Of a stretch of DNA of 15,997 nucleotides, positions 1 through 7,116 are shown in pieces. This DNA is from Bacteroidales bacterium UBA5206. Lineage in GTDB: Bacteria > Bacteroidota > Bacteroidia > Bacteroidales > Tenuifilaceae. The DNA is taken from positions 1-15,997 of the forward strand of contig DHVO01000084.1 in assembly GCA_002412705.1 (NCBI GenBank), in the 5' to 3' direction. Position numbers and translations under genes: made by a program. Each line of letters begins with the position of its first letter. The first letter of the stretch is position 1. The notes beneath the pieces are model-generated. The model had not been told where the DNA came from. It worked only from the letters and a program-made list of their open reading frames with translations, and made no database searches.

Positions 1-2592
1 ACTATACTCCGAATTCTCATATTCAAATTGCTTTTGGGAAACTAATGCTGCATTAGTAAAATAATCAGTTGTAATAGTACTATCCAAATGTTTCCATCCA
101 GCCCAATAGTAATAGTTAACAGGTGCTTTAAACTCAGAAATAAATTGATCCTCACAGGCATTAACTATACCATCAAGTTGTGTATCTTGAATAAGTCTAA
201 AATTCTTAATCTTTTTCTGGTTTCTCCAATCTATACTATAAAAATTCTCAACTTCTCTCACTTTTCGGTAATTATTGTCAACTCGCTCAAATACTGATTC
301 CCGCTTTAACTGGCCTCGTTGCCAACTATTCGATATGAGAGGATACTCATCACCCAAAAATTCATCAGTTCCAACTTCAAACTCATAATCGGTATAACCT
401 ATATCCTTCCCATCAAAACCAATATCTCGAACCTGAACATTCTGGTAGGTTACAGCATTAGAATAAACACCTGAAACGGGACTGGAATATTTCAAAAAGT
501 TTGTAATAACCCTCATTCGGTAACCCGTGAGCTCATGAGGATGCCCAATTCCATTGGGATCAACATCTTCTTCAACAAAAACATTTCTAGTGCTACCTCC
601 ATATGTTTTTGTCACTTCATGATTCAACACGCCACTTGATCTATCTGTTCCCGGAATACAATAATTAAATCGTTTTTCACCTATCTTTTTTCCATCAAGA
701 TCCAAATTAACCATAGAAGCAATACGCAATCCTCCCACGGGGTAATTATACTTATCCTGCTCAGGGTTGTATGAGTTATAGTTAAATGCAATGGAACCAC
801 TTACATTAGAACAATTATTAGATATTGAAACCAAATAAGAGTGCCCCCCGTGTAGTGTTAACGATAAGCTTTGAAATGTTCCCGAAAGAAGGGAGTAATC
901 TATTAATGTTGTATTACTAGTTAAATCTATCAATTTGACATTTCCTTTGTCATATTTGTTATGCTGAAAATTGGTTGTTACCAACTTTTTTAGATGATAA
1001 GAAACCTTCACATTTTGACTTACGTGAGAGGTAAAGCTATAGCTAGAATATCCACTAATATCGTCAGGATCCTCATAAGGGGTTATCCCTCCTCCTGTGG
1101 AACAACTTATTTGACTATCAGTAGAAAGAGCAACTTGCTTTGAAATATCACTAGGAAAAAAAGATGATACCCCTCCATACCTATTCACTTCCCAATTAAA
1201 TATAGTTTTACCCTTTGTTGGGTAAACTATGGACTTTAATGTAGCAATTATTGCATGAGGTTGACTAACCGACTTATTATTACCCTCATCGTAGAAGGGA
1301 GAGATATTACTTTGGCCATTAAAATATCCCCAATGATCATGAGAAAAGCTATACTTTGATGGCAATGCTCCATCATTGTATTCGAACGTTGCAACAGGAA
1401 TAAATGATGCAGACGCTTCACTTCTTGGCGGTATTTTATAAACACTATCCAGTCTTAAACGCAGAAGATCTGGGTTATTTACTCCGTTTGAACTATAATC
1501 TCCAAAATAAGAATATGCAAAAACGTATCTTTCTCTTTCTATATAATTAATTCCATCCGATGTTTCTTCCACAACAATAGCATCAAGCTTCTGTAACGAT
1601 CTAACTTCTTGCTCACCTAATATGTCCCTTGAAATATCTGCTCTTTCACCCAAAACAAAGCATATTCTTCCATTGGGAAAATAAATATACTGAGGTTTTT
1701 TAGAACGCACTAACTGTCTATTCACACTAGTAGTTAAAGAGATTGGTCTTTTTATAGGTACGATTGTGAATTTTGAACATTCATATGTTGTAACAGACTC
1801 TCCCTGATGATATCCAATTGTTTTATTTAATATTGTACCATCATATTGATATTGATAACTAACAACATCTCCTCCACTTGTTGTTTTTATCTGATTTATA
1901 TGCCATGTTGATTTAAATGTGGGTATTCCTGAATGAATGGGATATACACTTGTCTCATCCGCATCACTGTTAAAAAATTCATAGCTATTACCACTTGGTG
2001 CAACAATCGTTATTCTTCCAGAATTATCATTAAATGCAAGATCTCCAAATGGAATTTGTACCATATTACCGGAATTATCATAAACATAACTTCCACTCTG
2101 TTCGTTGATAGTGAAGTGAAAAATATCTCTCATAAAAGAGTAGCCATTTGCTTCGCTAGCCAAATTCCGGAAGTATGAATTACCTATCCAATTATTCTTC
2201 TCAAGTTCCCTTCGTACAGCGTCTGCGTCAGGAACCGCCCATGCTTGGTTCGGTTCATCGGGATAACCATTTATCTCTCTAGTTATCTCTCCTCCATAAA
2301 ATAAGCTCCAACCCAAGCCTACCCACGATGCATTATCGCTTAGTTTGATACCGCCACCATGATATGTTAACTTAATAGGAATTTCGATATCGCCAGACTT
2401 TATTGTATAAATGGGTATCTCAATACTAGGTAAACCAGAGGAATAGTTTACTGGGTATGTTCCATACTTTGCAATGCCAGCAGAAGAAGGCTCTAATGGT
2501 TCAACCTGCCTTTTAAAATCTAAAATATCCTGTTGTGCACACATACATTCACTCAACAGAATTAGGGCAAAAAAACATACTACTTTGCGCAT
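1..2592 (-). CDS. Secreted Rhs-associated (SpvB-like N-terminus) large protein, 3' end outside window
   Basis: The reading frame is open for all 864 codons from the ATG at 2592 to the left edge, with no stop, so the C-terminus is missing. Residues 1-20 form a Sec signal peptide ending CMCAQ. Residues about 50-105 (SSGLPSIEIPIYTI, then GLGW at 92-95, then GGEITREI) match the same part of the large protein at 10982-14827 and recall the SpvB-type start of Rhs/Tc-B proteins, where a GLGW-type turn precedes an I-x-R. The rest is rich in aromatic beta-strand segments, with a HDHWGYFNGQ stretch matching DLWGYFNGEN in the paralogue. The likely role, by analogy, is the first half of a secreted Rhs-type shell. 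It follows two fibre genes as in the other cassette, but here a terminator-like hairpin and 363 bp separate them. Family is fairly sure; function is inference. Confidence 0.85.
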   Translation of the reverse strand, partial: MRKVVCFFALILLSECMCAQQDILDFKRQVEPLEPSSAGIAKYGTYPVNYSSGLPSIEIPIYTIKSGDIEIPIKLTYHGGGIKLSDNASWVGLGWSLFYGGEITREINGYPDEPNQAWAVPDADAVRRELEKNNWIGNSYFRNLASEANGYSFMRDIFHFTINEQSGSYVYDNSGNMVQIPFGDLAFNDNSGRITIVAPSGNSYEFFNSDADETSVYPIHSGIPTFKSTWHINQIKTTSGGDVVSYQYQYDGTILNKTIGYHQGESVTTYECSKFTIVPIKRPISLTTSVNRQLVRSKKPQYIYFPNGRICFVLGERADISRDILGEQEVRSLQKLDAIVVEETSDGINYIERERYVFAYSYFGDYSSNGVNNPDLLRLRLDSVYKIPPRSEASASFIPVATFEYNDGALPSKYSFSHDHWGYFNGQSNISPFYDEGNNKSVSQPHAIIATLKSIVYPTKGKTIFNWEVNRYGGVSSFFPSDISKQVALSTDSQISCSTGGGITPYEDPDDISGYSSYSFTSHVSQNVKVSYHLKKLVTTNFQHNKYDKGNVKLIDLTSNTTLIDYSLLSGTFQSLSLTLHGGHSYLVSISNNCSNVSGSIAFNYNSYNPEQDKYNYPVGGLRIASMVNLDLDGKKIGEKRFNYCIPGTDRSSGVLNHEVTKTYGGSTRNVFVEEDVDPNGIGHPHELTGYRMRVITNFLKYSSPVSGVYSNAVTYQNVQVRDIGFDGKDIGYTDYEFEVGTDEFLGDEYPLISNSWQRGQLKRESVFERVDNNYRKVREVENFYSIDWRNQKKIKNFRLIQDTQLDGIVNACEDQFISEFKAPVNYYYWAGWKHLDSTITTDYFTNAALVSQKQFEYENSEYS

Positions 2593-2694
2593 AATTTTTA
2601 AAATCTAAGTTAAATGATTATTGTTATAACATTCTTCTACAAATATTACCATTGATATGGTCTCTTTCCTAGACTATAAGGAGACTCAAAACTA

Positions 2695-2753
2695 ATATAC
2701 TATAGTACTTAATACAAACACATACTAACTAAAGATACAAATCTATAGTATAT
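2695..2753. repeat. 11-bp inverted repeat around a 37-nt spacer
   Basis: ATATACTATAG at 2695-2705 is the exact reverse complement of CTATAGTATAT at 2743-2753. The left arm is itself inside a palindrome (TACTATAGTA, 2698-2707). The right arm overlaps the candidate -7 box of the downstream minus-strand gene, so it could be an operator. In such AT-rich DNA it could also be chance. Confidence 0.4.
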
Positions 2754-2860
2754 AGAAATCATTGGTTTCCGCTACAAAATAGGGAAATGAGTTAATCACG
2801 AATTGGACAAAATAATTAATTAAATTCACAAAAAAATCTATTTATCCATTACTGAAAAAC

Positions 2861-2899
2861 CAATGGAGAGAACGCTTTATAAGTGCGTTCACTCCATTG
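2861..2899 (-). terminator. Terminator-like hairpin after the second fibre gene
   Basis: Arms 2861-2875 and 2885-2899 pair at 14 of 15 positions around a 9-nt loop. On the minus strand the hairpin is followed by GGTTTTTCAG, and on the plus strand by TTGTTTTTGTTT, so it could work in both directions. It lies about 57 bp beyond the stop of the gene at 2956-4089 and probably ends that transcript. Confidence 0.65.
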
Positions 2900-2955
2900 T
2901 TGTTTTTGTTTAAATAAAAAAGTAAGACCGGCTATATACTTAAACGAGGTGAATT

Positions 2956-4089
2956 CTATTTTTTACTATCCGAAACGAGATTATTTATGATAGCATCCTG
3001 TTTTTCAACTTTCCTGGATAGCTCATCAATACTCTTATTTGCCTCTATTAAATAAAGGGTTAACTCCTCAATCTTCTTAAGTAGGATAGCATTCATTTCA
3101 CCTAGTTCAATACCATTCGCCTCTACCTCTGTTGCCGAGGGAACATCGGGTAAGTGGCTCTTTTCCGTTATAAATAGTTCAACTTCTTTTAACGAACGCA
3201 AAGAATAAGTAGGTTTTAGCACATAGTCGGGCCACTGCTCTGAAAGTTTAACTGTTATCTCCTCTGCAATTACCTTTCCATCTACAGCTAGTTTATAGTC
3301 AGAGGGAACATTTGTTGTACCAATACCAACATTTCCTCCATTTGGATTCAAGAGTAACGGGTACTCCATGCTTAATTGGTCTCTTTTGGTAGATTGAATC
3401 CAAGAACTGGCATTGGAACCACCGTTTACACCAAAGTCAAGAACAACATATGTTGGAGATGAGCCTATTCGGTAAATAGCATTAGGTTGTTCTGTTCCAG
3501 AAGTGGCAGGAAATCCTATTACACTCCCTTTTACATCTAGAGTAGCGGTTGGGGATGTAATGCCCACACCCAAGTTGGAGTTTGCTATAGTTACATGGTT
3601 CCGTTGCCCCTTGGTTGTTCCTGAGGTTGTTTGTGTTAGTGATAGCGCCGCAACAATTTGGTCAGCATAGAAAGTGGAATATACCGAAACGCGAACATTT
3701 AGTGTAGTTCCATCGGCATCTAGTATTTTAGAAATAGGAATTCTAAGCTTATTTGTTTCATACATCTCAACCTCACCAATACTATACCTAGAACTTATGG
3801 CACCAGATGCCACTGCGACCTCTGAGTTGTACTGGGTAACTGCAGTTCCATCGGTAGTATGCCAAAAGGAGTATCTTTTGGTTATTCGCCCCAGAGCAGG
3901 ACCATCGGAATATGACCCATAAATTGTAACCTCAATGTTTGCATGAAATTTTATATTATCTATACAAAGATAGGCCACTTCATTTACCACATCCTTTTTA
4001 AAATTAACCGCACCTTTCCACGATGCGTCCTGTGCAAAAAGTGTTTTTGCCACAACAATAAAAGCCAGAATGGCTAAAGATTTTTTCAT
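2956..4089 (-). CDS. Secreted tail-fibre-like protein
   Basis: A 377-residue protein with a Sec signal peptide (residues 1-20, ending TLFAQ). Residues 21-165 form an N-terminal beta-rich region I cannot assign. Two fibre-type motifs follow: SNLGVGITSPTATLDVKG (171-188) and GGNVGIGTTNVPSDYKLAVDG (from 251), a pattern common in Bacteroidota fibre-like proteins. Residues 285-350 are the conserved C-terminal segment (EQWPDYV, HLPDVPS, GEMNAILLKKIEELTLYLIE), and the last 30 residues look like coiled coil, which suits oligomerisation. The start ATG overlaps the stop of the upstream fibre gene as ATGA, so translation is probably coupled. DNA encoding residues about 257-290 is nearly the same as in the fibre gene at 14841. 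A surface or adhesin role is inferred. Confidence 0.88.
   Translation of the reverse strand: MKKSLAILAFIVVAKTLFAQDASWKGAVNFKKDVVNEVAYLCIDNIKFHANIEVTIYGSYSDGPALGRITKRYSFWHTTDGTAVTQYNSEVAVASGAISSRYSIGEVEMYETNKLRIPISKILDADGTTLNVRVSVYSTFYADQIVAALSLTQTTSGTTKGQRNHVTIANSNLGVGITSPTATLDVKGSVIGFPATSGTEQPNAIYRIGSSPTYVVLDFGVNGGSNASSWIQSTKRDQLSMEYPLLLNPNGGNVGIGTTNVPSDYKLAVDGKVIAEEITVKLSEQWPDYVLKPTYSLRSLKEVELFITEKSHLPDVPSATEVEANGIELGEMNAILLKKIEELTLYLIEANKSIDELSRKVEKQDAIINNLVSDSKK
3221..3331 (-). repeat. Copy A of a conserved fibre-gene segment
   Basis: 3221-3300 matches 15103-15182 at about 69 of 80 bases. This includes exact runs of 20 bp (3221-3240) and 26 bp (3257-3282). It encodes the YKLAVDGKVIAEEIT to EQWPDYV part of the fibre C-terminal region. 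The conservation is above what the rest of these two genes shows, so recent duplication or gene conversion is plausible. Confidence 0.7.
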
Positions 4090-4778
4090 TCTATTGTCTT
4101 GTTTTGTTTTAACTCGTTTATCTGTTTCTGAAGTTCAATTACATATAGGGTTAGCTCCTCAACCTTTTTTAGTAAAATCACATTCATTTCACCTACACTC
4201 ACTCCCTTCTCTGCCACTTCTTCCTCCGATGGAACCTCGGGTAATCGCTGGTGTTTACTTATGTATTGCTCCAACTCGGGTATGCTCAACAACCTATACG
4301 TGGGTTTAAAAACATAATCAGCCCATCCTCCAACTTTAATGTTCACTTCGGCTGCTGTTAGCTTTCCCCTTATACCCAAGTTTCCCTCTGTTGAAGTCAA
4401 ATACATAACATAACTATTGGGGTTGCGGGTATTCTTCTGTCCTGTTCCCCAGTAAAATGAGCCATTGGAATTAAACCCAAACATTAGCTCATTGCTTTCG
4501 CCAGGATTATATACAATAGCCGCATGAGTTAGACCCTTGAACTGCAATGCATTATAAAACCCATTTACCGACGAGATGGGGTTTTTACCCTGTATGCTAA
4601 CACCTCCTCTTACATCTAGCTTATACAGAGGACTGGTTGTTCCAATACCCAAATTACCCCCAGTATGGTAAATACTCCCACTAAAACCTTGTGTTGTAGT
4701 AGTAATGTGCTGAGAGAAAGAGCTGCTTGCTAGACACATAAGAATAACAGAGGCAATAAAAACACTAATCTTTTTCAT
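4086..4778 (-). CDS. Secreted tail-fibre-like protein, short form
   Basis: A 230-residue protein. Residues 1-23 form a signal peptide ending SSFSQ. A fibre motif GGNLGIGTTSPLYKLDVRGG sits at 40-59. The middle (65-135) is Gly/Asn/Ser-rich with a YWGTGQ element. The conserved C-terminal segment spans 150-225 (GGWADYVFKPTYRL, RLPEVPSEEEV, GEMNVILLKKVEELTLYVIE) and ends in a short coiled coil. It is the first gene of cassette 2 and is coupled to the next fibre gene by a 4-bp ATGA overlap. It corresponds in position to the partial fibre gene at the right edge. The two products may assemble together, but that is inference. Confidence 0.88.
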   Translation of the reverse strand: MKKISVFIASVILMCLASSSFSQHITTTTQGFSGSIYHTGGNLGIGTTSPLYKLDVRGGVSIQGKNPISSVNGFYNALQFKGLTHAAIVYNPGESNELMFGFNSNGSFYWGTGQKNTRNPNSYVMYLTSTEGNLGIRGKLTAAEVNIKVGGWADYVFKPTYRLLSIPELEQYISKHQRLPEVPSEEEVAEKGVSVGEMNVILLKKVEELTLYVIELQKQINELKQNKTIE

Positions 4779-4832
4779 TTTAAATTCATTAGGTTATATT
4801 CAAAAAACCAGTTACAACGCATATTTTATGCA

Positions 4833-4863
4833 CATAACGTATATTCATAATTCCTATTCAAAA
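4833..4863 (-). promoter_or_regulatory. Possible promoter for the cassette 2 fibre genes
   Basis: On the minus strand a TTTTG (4863-4859) lies 17 bp upstream of TACGTTAT (6 of 8 matches to the Bacteroidota -7 box TAnnTTTG). This is about 55 bp before the ATG at 4778. The spacing is a little short and the -7 match imperfect, so this is a weak call. Confidence 0.25.
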
Positions 4864-5024
4864 CTAGTAAATAAATTGTTATAAACAGTGGAATAAAAAT
4901 GGATTAAGGCAACTTTTTACTAGCAAAAGAAGTATAAGCCCCTCTCAAAGAAATGAACTTTTTGCTAATAGACCCAAGTTATAAAAGAACTCACTCCGCA
5001 AAGAAAACCCATACCATAAATATA

Positions 5025-5057
5025 GAAACCCACCTTGTCTGGGCGGGTTTCGCTTTT
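5025..5057 (+). terminator. Terminator-like hairpin, first of a three-palindrome cluster
   Basis: Arms 5025-5034 and 5042-5051 pair at 9 of 10 positions around a 7-nt loop and are followed on the plus strand by GCTTTTCCTTT. No plus-strand gene ends here. On the minus strand it could have been the end of cassette 1 before the mobile elements arrived. Confidence 0.45.
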
Positions 5058-5069
5058 CCTTTACTACAC

Positions 5070-5114
5070 CAAGGCGAAGCCTTGAAGAATAATCGGACGG
5101 CGGTACAACCGCCG
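5070..5114. repeat. REP-like palindromes at the IS110 insertion site
   Basis: Two perfect small hairpins lie next to each other: CAAGGC-GAA-GCCTTG (5070-5084) and CGGCGGT-ACA-ACCGCCG (5098-5114). With the hairpin at 5025-5051 they form a compact cluster that resembles repetitive extragenic palindromes. The predicted left end of the IS110 element falls exactly at the foot of the second palindrome. Several IS110-family elements are known to target such palindromes. Whether this unit is repeated elsewhere in the genome cannot be seen from the window. Confidence 0.5.
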
Positions 5115-5118
5115 CCTT

Positions 5119-5126
5119 TAGATTTG
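5119..5126 (+). promoter_or_regulatory. -7 box of a predicted circle-junction promoter for the bridge RNA
   Basis: TAGATTTG at 5119-5126 is a full match to the Bacteroidota -7 box TAnnTTTG, just inside the predicted left end. In the integrated state there is no TTTG at the right distance upstream. If the predicted ends are joined in a circle, CTTG at 6475-6478 from the right end lies 20 bp upstream of it, the expected -33 spacing (3 of 4 bases of TTTG). IS110 elements are known to form a promoter when their ends join. Confidence 0.5.
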
Positions 5127-5131
5127 TATTC

Positions 5132-5295
5132 TGAAAAATAAGCCCTTAATTTTAAAATAAGAATGGGGTGAACTTTAGCCGCCGCTAGGTTTATGGCCTA
5201 TGTTCGGCATTAGTCCCCATTCTTATTCCTGTTGAAGAACCAGTTAGAATATTAGGTTTGCAGACCTCGTAAAGGCTTTAGTTCATCAACGCTTG
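5132..5295 (+). ncRNA. Candidate IS110 bridge RNA
   Basis: Two strong hairpins precede the transposase gene. Hairpin 1 has a perfect 13-bp base (5156-5168 with 5215-5227) and an apical stem TAGG/CCTA (5186-5189 with 5197-5200). Hairpin 2 has a 10-bp base with one mismatch (5231-5240 with 5281-5290) and an apical stem AGGTT/GACCT (5254-5258 with 5263-5267, one G-U). Between base and apex each has an internal loop, as in the target- and donor-binding loops of IS621. The loop strands give four guides: CCGCCGC 5179-5185 equals the left flank 5109-5115; GTTCGGC 5202-5208 pairs with 6494-6500 at 6 of 7; TTAGAAT 5244-5250 equals the right end 6487-6493; TAAAGGC 5270-5276 pairs fully with the left end 5114-5120. 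Ends are approximate: the start is set from the -7 box and the end by hairpin 2. Confidence 0.7.
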
Positions 5296-5315
5296 TCTCA
5301 CGTAAACTCAAAGTT

Positions 5316-6311
5316 ATGGATTTTAAGGAAACAATTGGCATCGATGTATCAAAACCGTTCATTGATGCGGCCATTCACACTGCAAGGAAGCATCGGCGCT
5401 TTAAGAACACCGCTGAGGGATTCTGCCAGATGCTGCTGTGGGTGAGCGAAAACACCAACGTTACGCGTCAGCATACGCTGTTCGCCTTTGAGCATACAGG
5501 TCTTTACTCCTTACCGCTTTCTGCATTCCTCTCCGAAAGGCATTTGTCCTACGTGCTCATACCCGGACTGGAGCTGAAGCGATCCATGGGAATCGCCAGG
5601 GGGAAGGACGACAGGATGGACGCAAAGGCCATTGCGCTTTACGCCTACCGCAGGAGAGAGGAGGTTACCCCCTATACCCTACCCTCTAAGCGGCTATTAG
5701 AGCTAAGGAAGCTGCTCTCGCTAAGGGAAAAACTGGTTAATCAGCGAACGGGGTTTAAGGCCACCAACACCGAGATTAAGGGCTTTTTGACTAGAACGGA
5801 CAACGCCATGTACTTTGCTGTGCATGAGGCGATGATCAAGGCGCTGAACCAGCAAATTCTGGCCGTTGAAAGGCAGCTAGAGCTGGTAATTCAGGCTGAA
5901 GAACCACTGAAGCGGATGTTTGACCTTATTGTAGGGATAAAGGGCGTTGGCACACAAACCGCGCTGTTCATGATCGCCTTTACCAATGGGTTTACGCTAT
6001 TCCCTAACTTTAGGAAGTTTGCATCCTATGCGGGTATTGCACCGTTCCCATACCAATCGGGAATTAGCATTAAGGGGAAATCGCAGGTGCACTGCTTTGC
6101 AAACAAGAAGTTTAAGTCGCTGCTCAGCAGCTGTGCCACCATCGCAATTCGGTGCAATCCCGAGATGCGAATGTACTACCAGCGGAGAATCAGCGAGGGG
6201 AAAGGCAAGATGAGCACGCTAAACATCATCAGGAACAAGCTGCTCTCCAGAATATTCGCAGTAGTCCAGCGCGGCACACCCTACGTGGATACGATGGCGT
6301 ACGCCTCGTAA
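5316..6311 (+). CDS. IS110-family DEDD transposase (bridge-RNA recombinase type)
   Basis: 331 residues, full length for the family. The N-terminal RuvC-like domain has GIDVSK with D10, FEHTG with E59 and KDDRMDAKAIA with D99 and D102, which form the DEDD catalytic set. A helical middle (about 120-200) includes a coiled-coil-like run of Leu, Glu and Lys. The C-terminal Transposase_20-type domain has GIKGVGTQTA (207-216), an AGIAP (239-243) and a PYQSG whose S248 fits the conserved catalytic serine. Known family members act as RNA-guided recombinases that excise, circularise and insert the element. The gene is on the opposite strand to the Rhs cassettes and appears more GC-rich than the fibre genes and AT-rich spacers. 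It has no frameshift, so the element may be active. The start ATG directly follows the structured RNA region. Confidence 0.95.
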   Translation: MDFKETIGIDVSKPFIDAAIHTARKHRRFKNTAEGFCQMLLWVSENTNVTRQHTLFAFEHTGLYSLPLSAFLSERHLSYVLIPGLELKRSMGIARGKDDRMDAKAIALYAYRRREEVTPYTLPSKRLLELRKLLSLREKLVNQRTGFKATNTEIKGFLTRTDNAMYFAVHEAMIKALNQQILAVERQLELVIQAEEPLKRMFDLIVGIKGVGTQTALFMIAFTNGFTLFPNFRKFASYAGIAPFPYQSGISIKGKSQVHCFANKKFKSLLSSCATIAIRCNPEMRMYYQRRISEGKGKMSTLNIIRNKLLSRIFAVVQRGTPYVDTMAYAS

Positions 6312-6349
6312 CCGATGAACCGGAGCCATCCGTTCAGCATCCTGTAAAC

Positions 6350-6433
6350 GCCCCTTATGCCAATCAGCAGGTTCTGTCAAGGGCGGCGAGGCACGAGCCG
6401 TTTATACACCCTTGACAGGTTCTGGTGAGGGGC
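6350..6433 (+). repeat. Nested hairpin with direct repeats in the IS110 3' region
   Basis: A perfect 10-bp stem (6374-6383 with 6409-6418) encloses a 4-bp CGGC/GCCG stem (6384-6387 with 6397-6400). A weaker outer stem pairs 6350-6357 with 6426-6433 (one T-G wobble). The 9-mer CAGGTTCTG occurs at 6368-6376 and again at 6416-6424, on either side of the hairpin. It lies 39 to 122 bp past the transposase stop. There is no T-tract directly after it, so an ordinary intrinsic terminator is not a good fit. Confidence 0.6.
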
Positions 6434-6491
6434 ATACCTTTGTGGCAAAGGATGGTGAATTTTTCTACTTTTCTCTTGCTTTTATCTTAGA

Positions 6492-6977
6492 ATGCCCAAC
6501 GCAGTAAGAATGAACGTTAGAGCCTCGTGCGAACAAGGGCTGAAAGTGGGCAATTTAACGATTACCCAGGATGCGAGTGTTGCGCTTTTTGACAAGTACC
6601 ATAAGCGCTCCAACGCCTTTAGAATGCTGCAGGCCAATAACGACAGGGGCGAAACGCTTTGGTTTCTGACCAATATGCTGGAGCCGGAGCCCGAAACCAT
6701 TATCGCCCTGTACAGGAAAAGGTGGGATATCGAGGTGTTTTTCCGGTTCATCAAGCAGGAGCTGAACTTTAAGCACTTCATCTCTACAAGCCCAAATGGC
6801 ATCAAGGTCGTCCTATACATGACCTTGATTCTGGCAATGCTGATTCTCATATACAAGAAAATGAACGGCATAGGCTATAAAACGGCAGTTAGACGATTCC
6901 TTGTTGAGATGGACGAACTCTACATGACCCAGATCATAAGGATTAGCGGGGGTGATCCAGATCTAGTGTTCAGGTGA
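6492..6977 (+). pseudogene. IS4-family transposase, 5'-truncated remnant
   Basis: 161 residues from the first ATG, corresponding to the C-terminal half of an IS4-type DDE transposase. FLTN (58-61) is followed by the IS4 signature Y-x2-R-x3-E-x6-K as Y74, R77, E81 and K88, where E81 is the catalytic Glu. A hydrophobic helix (VVLYMTLILAMLILIYKK) and the typical end GGDPDLVFR follow. The two catalytic Asp residues and the N-terminal half are missing, and no matching upstream part is found to the left of the IS110 element. The gene is therefore not functional. The predicted IS110 right end lies at its 5' edge. Removing the 1380-bp element would leave the frame open into the sequence before 5114, but that upstream stretch shows no transposase similarity I can recognise. 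Confidence 0.85.
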
Positions 6978-7116
6978 TACACGGATTTTTTCAACTTGTG
7001 GAGTAAAAAAATAAGCACTCCTAATCGTTCTTTTTCATGTTTCGAACACCCAAAATTGCAAATCCGCACGAGCGGGAGGCGGGTTTAATTATCCAAAGTG
7101 TAGTCTAAAAACTACG
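6978..7116. other. Short gap between IS4 remnant and immunity-position gene
   Basis: No gene is seen. It contains an imperfect hairpin (about 7061-7087, AAATCCGC pairing with GCGGGTTT through a wobble) and a GTAGT/ACTAC hairpin (7100-7115) directly after the stop of the minus-strand gene at 7117. Either could help end the cassette 1 transcript, but neither has a clear T-tract. Confidence 0.35.

Larger units (their letters stand above)
2593..2955. other. AT-rich intergenic region with putative control sequences
   Basis: No gene is visible in these 363 bases. The right part holds a terminator-like hairpin (2861-2899). The middle holds an 11-bp perfect inverted repeat (2695-2705 and 2743-2753). 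A sequence TAGATTTG on the minus strand at 2738-2745 fits the Bacteroidota -7 box TAnnTTTG, but no TTTG lies at the usual 19-21 bp upstream; the nearest is 29 bp away. A promoter for the gene starting at 2592 is therefore plausible but not demonstrated. Confidence 0.5.
5116..6495 (+). mobile_element. IS110-family insertion sequence, predicted ends
   Basis: The element carries one DEDD transposase gene (5316-6311), a structured 5' non-coding region and a 3' non-coding region of about 180 bp. No terminal inverted repeats are evident, as expected of the IS110 subgroup. I placed the ends from the candidate bridge RNA. The left junction is ACCGCC-GC-CTTTAG (core 5114-5115) and the right junction is TTAGAAT-GC-CCAAC (core 6494-6495). 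Counting one core copy the element is 1380 bp, a normal length. Loop guides match all four flanks of these two cores (see the RNA entry). The exact ends are inferred; the presence of the element is certain from the transposase. It separates palindromic DNA from an IS4 transposase remnant. Confidence 0.75.

Noticed and set aside
88..297. Plus-strand frames at 88-297 and 1933-2178
   Set aside because: Both are antisense to the continuous 864-codon minus-strand frame with a signal peptide and recognisable paralogue.
2695..2753. Phase-variable invertible promoter
   Set aside because: The arms are only 11 bp and AT-rich, the spacer is 37 nt, and no invertase gene is present; kept only as a low-interest inverted repeat.
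4953..5141. Plus-strand 62-codon reading frame before the IS110 element
   Set aside because: It runs through three hairpins and across the predicted element boundary, has low-complexity Pro-rich composition and resembles nothing; not supported as a gene.
6312..6340. IS110 right end directly after the transposase stop
   Set aside because: No guide match or shared core was seen there, whereas the junction at 6494-6495 fits both right-side guides.
6482..6871. Minus-strand 129-codon frame
   Set aside because: It lies opposite the IS4 remnant, whose Y-R-E-K signature shows the true coding strand.
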